A stretch of DNA of 6,695 bases from an uncultured bacterium. GTDB lineage: Bacteria; Patescibacteriota; Dojkabacteria; B142; OLB20. The translations under genes were made by a program, and so were the position numbers. Positions 1 through 6,379 of this stretch are shown piece by piece; positions within the stretch are counted from its first letter, which is position 1, and each line of letters starts with the position of its first letter. The stretch spans positions 1-6,695 of the forward strand of contig CALARN010000140.1 of assembly GCA_937889205.1 (NCBI GenBank), read 5' to 3'. Below the pieces are notes generated by a model. That model saw only the letters and a program-made list of their open reading frames with translations. It was not told the DNA's origin and did no database searches.

Positions 1-299
1 ACTTTGTTGATGATGACGATTTAACAGATTTTCGTAGAATTGCCTTAGTGATGATGGGTACAGGATCAGCAGAAAATGCTAAAAATGATTTTGAAATGTC
101 GAAAAAGGTTTTTCAGCAAATTGATATTAAAGATGTGACTATTGCTGAAGCAGATTCCGCCTTCTACTCTGAAGAAACAAATCAATTATATGTACTCAAA
201 GACAATACCTATTTCATAGTTGTAGCCATAGCCTCTGAATTCGATAGTCACTTGGAAACCGCTAGACAAGCAGCTGCAAAAATACTTGCCCGTTTATAA
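1..299 (+). CDS. 3' end of an unrecognised protein gene (5' truncated by window edge)
   Basis: The open frame runs from base 3 to the TAA at 297-299 with no internal stop, giving 98 complete residues; bases 1-2 belong to a preceding codon. The true start lies outside the window, and the ATGs at 48 and 51 are probably internal because the frame is open to the edge. The visible part has an acidic stretch (VDDDDLTDF), a segment ADSAFYSEETNQLYVLKDN, a hydrophobic strand (YFIVVAIAS) and a C-terminal amphipathic helix ending AAAKILARL. That pattern (aromatic-rich strand, 'LYVLK-N', hydrophobic strand, final helix) resembles the C-terminal half of small secreted or lipoprotein-like alpha/beta domains, but I cannot name a family. 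It converges with the RRM gene on a shared hairpin. Coding confidence is high; function is unknown. Confidence 0.8.
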   Translation, partial: FVDDDDLTDFRRIALVMMGTGSAENAKNDFEMSKKVFQQIDIKDVTIAEADSAFYSEETNQLYVLKDNTYFIVVAIASEFDSHLETARQAAAKILARL

Positions 300-317
300 T
301 ATCATATTCCTAAGCAT

Positions 318-354
318 AAAAAAGAGTCCCGCTATGCGGGACTCTCCAATTTTT
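318..354. terminator. Bidirectional intrinsic terminator between convergent genes
   Basis: A perfect 9-bp stem, GAGTCCCGC (324-332) with GCGGGACTC (336-344), closes a three-base TAT loop. On the minus strand it is followed directly by six U residues (complement of A6 at 318-323), a textbook intrinsic terminator for the RRM gene, whose stop lies about 23 nt upstream. On the plus strand TCCAA intervenes before T5 (350-354), so termination of the left gene is probably weaker but likely. This is the only strong terminator in the window. Confidence 0.93.
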
Positions 355-366
355 AAAAGAAAAAAC

Positions 367-651
367 TTAGTATCTTGGTTTGAAACCGCCTGCTGGTCTT
401 TCTTTTCTTTCTTGAGCGATAGAGACTGTGATAGCTCTTCCGTCTACATCTTTTTGGTCTAATTCTGCAACTGCTTTCTCTGCTTCTTCAGCTGAGCTCA
501 TTGTAACAAAACCAAAACCGCGTGAGCGACCGGTTTGTCTATCTTTGATAATTACAGCCTCAACAACGGTTCCTACAACTGCAAAAACCTCGGCTAATTT
601 TGCATCATCAACATTCCAGCTGATGTTGCCAACGAAAAGTTTGTTATTCAT
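367..651 (-). CDS. Single-RRM RNA-binding protein
   Basis: This 94-residue protein is essentially one RNA recognition motif plus a short tail, the usual size for bacterial stand-alone RRM proteins (cyanobacterial Rbp type, also frequent in CPR genomes). RNP2 is LFVGNI (residues 5-10) and RNP1 is RGFGFVTM (44-51), so the RNA-stacking aromatics F6, F46 and F48 are all present. The loop before RNP1 is the typical KDRQTGRSRG. The last 15 residues (ERKERPAGGFKPRY region) are basic with two glycines, a minimal version of the Gly/Arg-rich tail. It probably binds single-stranded RNA in the cytoplasm; RNA targets are unknown. The start at 651 fits the RRM N-terminus, but no Shine-Dalgarno precedes it. 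It has its own extended -10 promoter and a long leader, and ends at the shared hairpin. Related cyanobacterial genes are cold-responsive with long leaders; similar control here is only inference. Confidence 0.95.
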   Translation of the reverse strand: MNNKLFVGNISWNVDDAKLAEVFAVVGTVVEAVIIKDRQTGRSRGFGFVTMSSAEEAEKAVAELDQKDVDGRAITVSIAQERKERPAGGFKPRY

Positions 652-777
652 GTTTGTCCATGAAAAATTAAAAAATTAACTGCCCGTTCAATTGCTATCC
701 CGGGTTTTTCGCTATCCAAGTTAAAAATAAATTGGGAGAAAACTCAAAGCAGTCGAAAAACGAAAGCTCTCATAGCT
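652..777 (-). promoter_or_regulatory. Long self-complementary 5' leader of the RRM gene (candidate cis-regulatory RNA)
   Basis: If transcription starts about 7 nt after the -10 at 784-789, the leader is about 125 nt. On the transcribed strand GTTTTTCG (761-754) is perfectly complementary to CGAAAAAC (711-704). CCCG (704-701) can pair with CGGG (686-683), and TTAACT (724-719) with AGTTAA (681-676). The last pairing crosses the first, so they are mutually exclusive or form a pseudoknot. The heptamer GGATAGC occurs twice, 17 nt apart (plus-strand GCTATCC at 694-700 and 711-717). Downstream of the pairing segments lies a U-rich run just before the start codon, so an attenuator-like or start-masking structure is possible. 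I do not recognise a known riboswitch or thermometer class. The pairings are visible in the sequence; regulatory function is inference. Confidence 0.4.
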
Positions 778-783
778 GACATC

Positions 784-792
784 ATTATACCA
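784..792 (-). promoter_or_regulatory. Extended -10 promoter for the RRM gene
   Basis: The minus strand reads TGGTATAAT, a perfect TGnTATAAT extended -10 (TATAAT = complement of 784-789, TG = 792-791). No good -35 lies at the normal spacing, which extended -10 promoters can tolerate. It sits 11-19 bases beyond the stop codon of the large surface-protein gene, so the RRM gene can be transcribed independently even though both genes point the same way and no terminator separates them. Confidence 0.65.
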
Positions 793-802
793 TAAATTAA
801 TT

Positions 803-3800
803 TTAATAGATAGCAACAACAGTAAAAGTTAGCGTATCTGTATACAGTCCTGGATTATTAGTATATTTTGCCGCCGCTGCAATATCCATTCTTAATCTAC
901 CTCCATCTAAAGGCCTGCCCTCTGTTGTGAATACTGTTTGGTTTGTTGATGGTAAAGCACAATATGTACCTACTGAAGTGCAGTTACTATTTCTTGAAAT
1001 TGTACCCACGCTTACGGTGCCCACTTCAGTTAATTGGAACCCATATGTGCCTGAATTTACTAAAATATCCTCTCCATCACTTACGCTTGCTATTAAATTT
1101 GTAGTTGGGCCTTGTAAGCCTGCATTCTCAGATGAAACATAGACGATGGCACCTTGATAAGCATTAGTTGTTAAGTCAATAAAAATACTATTAATTAAGC
1201 CCTCGCCTCCTTGTGTATGCATAACACTATTAGTATTGCTTTGGTTAACCCAGCTACTGCTTAATTCTCCAAGGTCCACAGTGTAGTTACTACTGGCCTC
1301 TCCATTTTCATGAGTGAAACATGAGTCATAATTACAGTCTGTATCTAATACTGTAGTATCTATGTCAAAATTAATGAAGGAATTTACAAAGCCTGTTACA
1401 TTTACTACATCGCTGTCAACTATTGGGACAGTTATTATACCTTGCTCACCTGGATCAGTATTATCAAGTGTTACTGTAATGTCATAACTTCCTACACTAC
1501 CCGGATTAATTATGTAATTATTCCCACCAATATTAACAATAACTTCACTTGTTGCTTCATAATATCCTGAACCACTTGTTGGTACTGTAAATGAAATATT
1601 TTGCCCACTAATAATTACCCCCCACGTGTCTACATCTGGTAATGCTGATAAATTTCGCACATTATCGCCACTATCAGTCAATTCAATATCATTTATGGTT
1701 AACAAGGATAAATCAAACCCTGTGTCAAAAGAAATGCTAAACCCTGTATCTGTAGCAAGTAAACCATAATTTGTTCCGAAATTGATTGAGTGATCTGATG
1801 CTACACCTTTAGACAGTCTGGACATATTGTCATTTCGACCGTCAATTACACTCATTCCACCAGTTCCCGTTAAGCCTTCAACTTTCCAATAAGTAACGCT
1901 TTCTTCCGTCAATATTGAAACATTTGGAGATGATTCATCAAGAAAATATCCACCTGCACAAGTTAATGATACCTCTGTTAAGTAATCTACCCCAGGACAA
2001 ATGTGCACTTTATTACCATTCCCTTTAGGAATATACAATGTGTAACTATCTCCACTTGCACCTGGTAGTGATATAAACCCCCCCGGATAGTGGAATAAAG
2101 ACTTCGAAGTTGTTGCTCGCGCAGATAAATCAGACCAATCTAATGCAGTAGAAAAATCTACATCAAATTCAGCTACTTTTCTTGAAGTAGTCTCATCGAT
2201 AATCCCAATCCTTTTGATACCAGTTTGCAGTGTATTACTTGCATCTGTTGACCAATCTTCAGTTAATACCGGAGATGTATCTTCATCAATTACCGTTACA
2301 ATATTACCCAACATATCTGTGGTGACGACAAAAGCATTGCGTGCACGATCAAAAAAATATGGTGAAATTATTGTACTTCCCCAAGTTGCTGAGCTAGTAC
2401 CAGATATAAAAAGCAAATTATTGCTATTAATTGTTAGTCCCTTCGCATTGTCAACTCCGTTACCTCCTAAGAAGGTTACTAATTGGAGTTGTCCTGCACT
2501 ATTTATTTTAACTACGAAAGCATCCTCACCTGCGGTATAAAATCTTTTTAGTGGCCTACCCCAACCCGCATCGCTTTTTCCCAATATATAAATATATCCG
2601 TTATTATCTATTGATGTATCGTACCCATAATCGTTCCCCAATCCACCCAAGAAAGCATTCCAAACATAATCTCCATTGCTATCTAATTTTGTAATAAAAC
2701 CATCATTACTTTGTGCATACTCTCGTTTAATATTTGTTCCCCAAGATTGATCACTTGAGCCGCTAATATAAATATTACTATTAATATCTAATGAGACCCC
2801 ATAGCTAGTATCAGTACCACCTGCACCGAAGAATGAATTCCACAGATATTCACCATTGCTGTTCATTTTAACGATAAATCCATCTATACTACGATTATCG
2901 TGAGAGCGTTTCACCACAGTACCCCAAAGCCCTGCACTAGAACCGGCTACATAAAGATTATTGCTATTATCGCGCGTGATAGAATAACCATAATCATCAA
3001 CATTACCACCGAAAAAAGAATTCCACAGATAGTTGCCATTGCTATCCATCTTTACTACTACCGCATCAATTGCATTAAAATAAGCATTATTAATCGTAGA
3101 TCCCCAATCTGCGCTACTGTTTCCTACAATATATAAATTATCATTATTATCTATGATAATATCGTTACCAATATCATCTCCACTTCCTCCTAAGAATGCA
3201 TTCCACAGATAATTGCCATCAGCATCTAGCTTCACCACTACTATATCATTTGATTGTGTAAAAGCTTTTTTGATGTTATCGCCCCAACTTGAATTGCTTA
3301 ATCCAACCACATATATGTTCCCTTGACTGTCAAGCTTAATACTATATCCTCTATCTGCACCAACCCCTCCTAAGAATGTATTCCATAAATAATTCCCGTT
3401 AATATCTAATTTTGCAACAAATATATCTTCATTGGCTGAATATGATCGCTTAACTGTATCACCCCAACCAAGCGTACTTATGCCCACCACATAAATATTT
3501 CCACTACTATCTAAAGTGATCCCCTCTCCATATTGAAAACTACCGCCACCCAAAAACGTGTTCCAACCCAATTCTGGATCAATAACTATTGGAAACCCTT
3601 CAACAAAATTTCCAATTTCGAACCCCAATGTCCGATTATCATACAATTTATAGCTCACCTCAATATCTTTTCTTTGTCCATCTATCTCTTGCCAAGCTAT
3701 AGGAGCTGTCTCTATTAAATTCCCAGTATTAAAATTAATTACTAGGTTACCATTTATATCAATGTTGATTTCTCTGTTATATTTAAGTTGAATATCTTCC

Positions 3801-4219
3801 ACATTTGCATGCTCATCTAGATAGTAATTACTTTTGACTATCCCACTAGCTTTTACAAACTCTACATCTATACCATTCCATAAATTCTTATATAATACTC
3901 TTTCTAATGGTAATGGGATTAATGCATTTGCTGCTAATGTATTTATACTTTCCGGATTAACTTTGTTACTGTTCAAATATTCTACCTGCAATCTATATGA
4001 AGCCGATTCTGAAGAATACGAATTATTATTAAATTGCAATAAATGCCCATTACTATAGAGATTAATTGATGCGTCTTTTGTCTTTGTATCTCGTGATATT
4101 TCGTAGGCATTTGTGTACAAATCATCAGCAAATACCTTAGTAGGCAGATGAGAAGAAAAAGCCGAAAGAAGAAAAATGTAAACAACTAAAACCCCAAATT
4201 TGTATAAACATTTTTGCAT
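803..4219 (-). CDS. Exported SBBP seven-bladed beta-propeller surface protein with CPR-type C-terminal modules
   Basis: This is a 1138-residue exported protein. Residues 1-31 are a signal peptide (basic start, hydrophobic core VLVVYIFLLSAF, likely cut after VFA). Residues about 50-215 match the domain that precedes SBBP repeats in many proteins, ending in the typical 'PIVIDPELGWNTFLGG'. Residues about 217-640 hold seven SBBP repeats of about 60 residues, each with 'WN-FLGG', 'D--GNIYV-G-S', '-WG--IKR-Y' and 'D-FV-K-D--GNYL', enough for a closed propeller. Residues about 640-795 are a beta domain with C741 and C754. Residues about 795-935 begin with a 'H-INF-T' element and include 'W-V-ISGQNISFT' and 'IINPGSVGSYDITV'. 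Residues about 937-1138 form a final beta domain ending 'YTDTLTFTVVAIY', a type of ending I know from CPR surface proteins. Cysteines beyond the signal peptide occur as three close pairs (741/754, 962/967, 1080/1087), suggesting disulfides outside the membrane. There is no LPXTG and no C-terminal membrane helix, so attachment is unknown. A likely role is adhesion or surface layer; no catalytic motif is seen. Confidence 0.93.
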   Translation of the reverse strand: MQKCLYKFGVLVVYIFLLSAFSSHLPTKVFADDLYTNAYEISRDTKTKDASINLYSNGHLLQFNNNSYSSESASYRLQVEYLNSNKVNPESINTLAANALIPLPLERVLYKNLWNGIDVEFVKASGIVKSNYYLDEHANVEDIQLKYNREINIDINGNLVINFNTGNLIETAPIAWQEIDGQRKDIEVSYKLYDNRTLGFEIGNFVEGFPIVIDPELGWNTFLGGGSFQYGEGITLDSSGNIYVVGISTLGWGDTVKRSYSANEDIFVAKLDINGNYLWNTFLGGVGADRGYSIKLDSQGNIYVVGLSNSSWGDNIKKAFTQSNDIVVVKLDADGNYLWNAFLGGSGDDIGNDIIIDNNDNLYIVGNSSADWGSTINNAYFNAIDAVVVKMDSNGNYLWNSFFGGNVDDYGYSITRDNSNNLYVAGSSAGLWGTVVKRSHDNRSIDGFIVKMNSNGEYLWNSFFGAGGTDTSYGVSLDINSNIYISGSSDQSWGTNIKREYAQSNDGFITKLDSNGDYVWNAFLGGLGNDYGYDTSIDNNGYIYILGKSDAGWGRPLKRFYTAGEDAFVVKINSAGQLQLVTFLGGNGVDNAKGLTINSNNLLFISGTSSATWGSTIISPYFFDRARNAFVVTTDMLGNIVTVIDEDTSPVLTEDWSTDASNTLQTGIKRIGIIDETTSRKVAEFDVDFSTALDWSDLSARATTSKSLFHYPGGFISLPGASGDSYTLYIPKGNGNKVHICPGVDYLTEVSLTCAGGYFLDESSPNVSILTEESVTYWKVEGLTGTGGMSVIDGRNDNMSRLSKGVASDHSINFGTNYGLLATDTGFSISFDTGFDLSLLTINDIELTDSGDNVRNLSALPDVDTWGVIISGQNISFTVPTSGSGYYEATSEVIVNIGGNNYIINPGSVGSYDITVTLDNTDPGEQGIITVPIVDSDVVNVTGFVNSFINFDIDTTVLDTDCNYDSCFTHENGEASSNYTVDLGELSSSWVNQSNTNSVMHTQGGEGLINSIFIDLTTNAYQGAIVYVSSENAGLQGPTTNLIASVSDGEDILVNSGTYGFQLTEVGTVSVGTISRNSNCTSVGTYCALPSTNQTVFTTEGRPLDGGRLRMDIAAAAKYTNNPGLYTDTLTFTVVAIY
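2078..2084 (-). repeat. G7 homopolymer in the surface-protein coding strand
   Basis: The coding strand has seven consecutive G across codons CCG GGG GGG (Pro712-Gly713-Gly714), just after the propeller. A second run of six G spans 1618-1623 (Trp866-Gly867-Val868). In an AT-rich gene these are the longest G tracts. Slippage at 2078-2084 would shift the frame and remove all the modules after about residue 714. The tract is certain; slippage is inference and seven is short for classic phase variation. Confidence 0.6.
2300..3571 (-). repeat. Seven tandem coding repeats of about 180 bp (propeller blades)
   Basis: The unit encodes about 60 residues. Blades start near residues 218, 279, 339, 399, 459, 519 and 580. 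At DNA level most copies have diverged, but the plus-strand word GAATTCCACAGATA recurs at 2835-2848 and 3018-3031, with ATTCCACAGATA again at 3200-3211, spaced about 183 and 181 bp. Middle blades are therefore the most alike and may be more recent duplicates. Blade 7 is the most degenerate (TFLGGNGVDNAKG, no 'NGNYLW'), as expected at the end of an array. Confidence 0.9.
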
Positions 4220-4254
4220 AATAAAAACCAGTTCAGTAAGAAAATAGTTAACAA

Positions 4255-4283
4255 ATTATATTGATTATTAGACTTGGCTGCAA
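4255..4283 (-). promoter_or_regulatory. Sigma70-type promoter for the surface-protein gene
   Basis: On the minus strand TTGCAG (4283-4278) lies 17 bp upstream of a perfect TATAAT (4260-4255). Predicted transcription starts near 4248, leaving a leader of about 28 nt before the ATG at 4219. The leader (ends CTGGTTTTTAT) has no Shine-Dalgarno. The promoter begins just after the stop of the SDR gene at 4288, so the surface gene can be expressed apart from the SDR pair, although no terminator blocks read-through. Confidence 0.65.
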
Positions 4284-4287
4284 GATT

Positions 4288-5262
4288 TTATGTATTTAAA
4301 CATAATTTAACTGTATCTCTGAAGTCTTCTTTAATGTCATATTTTAAATAGCCTAATCTTTCATTAGACTCTTTTATAGGCATAAATGTTTCTTTAGTTT
4401 GTAAGTCAATAAAACTAACTATTTCAAGGCCGGCTTCTTTGCCTTGCAATTTATGTAATAGATGTACAAAAAATGCCACAATTTTTAATATGAACTTAGG
4501 AATAGTTATAACTTGTAATTTCTTATTCTGATCTTTTACTAGACTTTGCAACCACTCTGCCCAACTCATATTTACATCTACCACCTGATAAATTGTGTTT
4601 TTCTCGGTTTTCTCTAAAGCATTCGCAAGAGCTAAACCAACATTTCTAACTGAAGTTACTGCAGTACCACCTGCTGTGTAGAACTTTCGTTTGCCTTTAG
4701 AATTTGCATACTTCACTAATGGCTTCCACAATGAGCCCTTGGTTGGGGTTACTCCTACAATATATGGTAGCTCAATTATAGCTACTGGCATATCTTCGCC
4801 ACCAATGGCAAAAGCCATCTCTTGTTGCTCTTTACGAGAACGCACATAAGGGTGTTTTTCTGCTAAATGCATCTCGGGCCAAAGGCGATTAAAATATGCA
4901 AAGTATGAATTTAAAACAACCGCCTTAACTATCTGTTGCGATTTTGCAATTTTCAATAGCCTTTTAATTGATTTTACATTACCTTCATAAAAGAATGGAT
5001 ACGCAGGCGCTTTGGGGATAACTCTATCATCAACCCCAGCTGCGAAAACAAAACCCCAATGCCCTGCCATCATTTCAGCTAATTCAGTATCACTAAGCTC
5101 ATTTACATCCCCTTTAATGATCTTTACCTCATCTGGTAAAAACCCAGCTGGAACATTATCAAAAGAAAGCGCAGTTACTAAATAGTCTTTTGCTACTAAT
5201 TCTCTACAAAGGTGATAGCCTAAATACCCTGTACCACCTATGACAAATATTTTCTGCTTCAT
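4288..5262 (-). CDS. NAD(P)-binding extended SDR-family protein (atypical active site)
   Basis: This 324-residue protein has the extended short-chain dehydrogenase/reductase (epimerase/dehydratase) fold. The N-terminus IFVIGGTGYLG carries the GxxGxxG dinucleotide motif (G9, G12, G15), followed by the acidic GDV at 51-53, a VFAAGVDD strand at 72-79 and GNVKS at 94-98. The usual Ser is probably S119 (VVLNSYF). The catalytic tyrosine is probably Y139 in HPYVRSRKEQQE, but the residue four after it is R143, not Lys; a Lys follows at 144. This departs from YxxxK, so activity may be altered, or this may be an SDR subfamily with 'YxRSR'. A hydrophobic helix (PKFILKIVAFFVHLLHKL, 256-273) could touch the membrane. 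It is the second gene of the SDR pair, starting 22 bp after the upstream stop. No Shine-Dalgarno precedes the ATG. The substrate cannot be read from the sequence; nucleotide sugars, sterols/isoprenoids or quinone-like compounds are possible. Confidence 0.88.
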   Translation of the reverse strand: MKQKIFVIGGTGYLGYHLCRELVAKDYLVTALSFDNVPAGFLPDEVKIIKGDVNELSDTELAEMMAGHWGFVFAAGVDDRVIPKAPAYPFFYEGNVKSIKRLLKIAKSQQIVKAVVLNSYFAYFNRLWPEMHLAEKHPYVRSRKEQQEMAFAIGGEDMPVAIIELPYIVGVTPTKGSLWKPLVKYANSKGKRKFYTAGGTAVTSVRNVGLALANALEKTEKNTIYQVVDVNMSWAEWLQSLVKDQNKKLQVITIPKFILKIVAFFVHLLHKLQGKEAGLEIVSFIDLQTKETFMPIKESNERLGYLKYDIKEDFRDTVKLCLNT

Positions 5263-5284
5263 GTTTAGTCATTAATAGATAGAT

Positions 5285-6271
5285 TTAATCTAAAGACACT
5301 TCATTACCTTGATGCCATTTAACCGCATCAATGAGTGAGTCTTTAATAGTTCTGGGTTTGAATCCTAATTTATCTACAGCCTTTGCATTCGAAAACTGAC
5401 AATTTGACTGCAATACTTTATATGAGTATGGTGTGAAAAGAGCAGTACTCTTAGTCACTTTGGCTATAAATTCTGTAATAAATGAAATTGCATAAGCAAC
5501 CTTGCTGTTAATCTTTATTACAGGGATTTGTTGCTTTAACTCATCTGAAATTATTTGATAGAAATCTGCAACTGAGGCAATCTCCCCAGTTAAAGAATAA
5601 CCTACCCCTGCCTCACCTTTATCTAGAGCAGTAATAATTCCATCAGCCACATCTCGCACATCTACATAATTATACTTGCCATCGAAATAATAATTTCTCT
5701 TACCGGCTAAGATATTTTTTATCATTTGCCCAATCTGTGAAGGCTTATAATCAAAGGGACCAATCACACCAGCAGGAAAAAGTATCGTAACATTTAAGCC
5801 TTGCTTGAAAGCCTTTATCACCTCATGATAAGCCATGACTTTGCTTTTTGCATAATCGCCTAATACATCGTTAGCATCATCCGGCACAATCTCGGTCATC
5901 ACTTCGCCTATGGGCTTTTCTAATAAAGCATGCACTGACGATGTATACACCACCTTAGGGACTTTGGCTTTTAATGCTGCCTGCATTACATTTCTGGTCC
6001 CAACAACATTTATTTCATGAAGTTCTTGAAACTGACCTTGCTGAATTGATATCTTTGCGGCCAGATGGATTACTGCTTCTGAACCAGTAAAAATCTTTTC
6101 TAAGAAATTAATATCATTTGTTGAACCATTATATTCGGTAAGGTCATAACCTTGAAAAATGTCTGAAGCTGATCGCTTATGTGTAACAATCCCCACTTGA
6201 TAACCCTGCTTAACTAACTTCTTTACAACTACATTACCTATATGCCCTGTTGCTCCTGTAATTATTATCAT
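5285..6271 (-). CDS. NAD(P)-dependent epimerase/dehydratase-like SDR (dihydroflavonol-reductase-like)
   Basis: This 328-residue protein is a canonical extended SDR. It starts MIIITGATGHIG with GxxGxxG (G6, G9, G12), and has the VIHLAAK strand (67-73), INVVGTRNVMQAA (87-99), VVYTSS (107-112, supplying the catalytic Ser) and YAKSK (Y140, K144) as the active-site YxxxK. FPAGVIGP (165-172) and YVDVRDVADGI (202-212) are the usual nucleotide-sugar epimerase/dihydroflavonol-4-reductase landmarks. The C-terminal part has a hydrophobic stretch (VAYAISFITEFIA, 258-270) and the common 'SNAKAVDKLGFKPRT' ending. It is first in a two-gene unit with the next SDR 22 bp downstream, and divergent from the pilin-like gene. 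The ATG at 6271 places the Rossmann strand directly at the N-terminus, as usual. It probably oxidises or reduces a sugar or lipid hydroxyl/keto group with NAD(P); the substrate is unknown. Confidence 0.92.
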   Translation of the reverse strand: MIIITGATGHIGNVVVKKLVKQGYQVGIVTHKRSASDIFQGYDLTEYNGSTNDINFLEKIFTGSEAVIHLAAKISIQQGQFQELHEINVVGTRNVMQAALKAKVPKVVYTSSVHALLEKPIGEVMTEIVPDDANDVLGDYAKSKVMAYHEVIKAFKQGLNVTILFPAGVIGPFDYKPSQIGQMIKNILAGKRNYYFDGKYNYVDVRDVADGIITALDKGEAGVGYSLTGEIASVADFYQIISDELKQQIPVIKINSKVAYAISFITEFIAKVTKSTALFTPYSYKVLQSNCQFSNAKAVDKLGFKPRTIKDSLIDAVKWHQGNEVSLD

Positions 6272-6275
6272 GATT

Positions 6276-6313
6276 ATTATATTTGATATAACAATATCTT
6301 TACATATTTACAA
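6276..6313 (-). promoter_or_regulatory. Candidate promoter for the SDR operon, possibly with little or no leader
   Basis: Two overlapping options exist on the minus strand. One is TTGTAA (6313-6308), 17 bp, TATATC (6290-6285). The other is a perfect TATAAT at 6281-6276 with a poor -35 (TGTAAA, 6304-6299, 17 bp). The second would start transcription at or within a few bases of the ATG at 6271, implying a nearly leaderless mRNA. The region is very AT-rich, so chance matches are likely. Confidence 0.35.
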
Positions 6314-6330
6314 GAAAAAAACGACTAACC

Positions 6331-6359
6331 TTTAAATCATCGACCAAAATTCATATACT
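6331..6359 (+). promoter_or_regulatory. Candidate promoter for the pilin-like gene
   Basis: TTTAAA (6331-6336), 17-bp spacer, TATACT (6354-6359); predicted start near 6366, about 14 nt before the ATG. The spacing is ideal but both hexamers are imperfect and the region is AT-rich. It lies in the divergent intergenic region 6272-6379, which holds nothing else I can support. Confidence 0.4.
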
Positions 6360-6379
6360 AGTTATGAGAAATTATTCAA

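Noticed and set aside
428..679. Plus-strand open frame of 83 codons opposite the RRM gene
   Set aside because: It is antisense to a clear RRM coding sequence, has low-complexity Ser/Thr-rich content and no recognisable domain.
2214..2540. Plus-strand frames inside the surface gene (also 927-1142, 2900-3136, 3533-3718, 3834-4058) and the minus-strand frame 3982-4185
   Set aside because: All overlap the continuous 1138-residue reading frame, whose repeats and signal peptide prove it is the real one; the alternatives have no domain or start signals.
2300..3571. Regularly spaced repeats resembling an array
   Set aside because: The period of about 180 bp is in frame, diverged and encodes propeller blades; it is not a CRISPR array or noncoding satellite.
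803..4219. Sortase (LPXTG) or lipoprotein anchoring of the surface protein
   Set aside because: No LPXTG-like motif or C-terminal hydrophobic segment is present, and the signal peptide lacks a lipobox cysteine at the cleavage site (Cys4 is too early).
4273..4284. CTTG-GCTG-CAAG hairpin after the second SDR gene
   Set aside because: A 4-bp stem with no following U tract is too weak for a terminator, and it overlaps the -35 of the surface-gene promoter.
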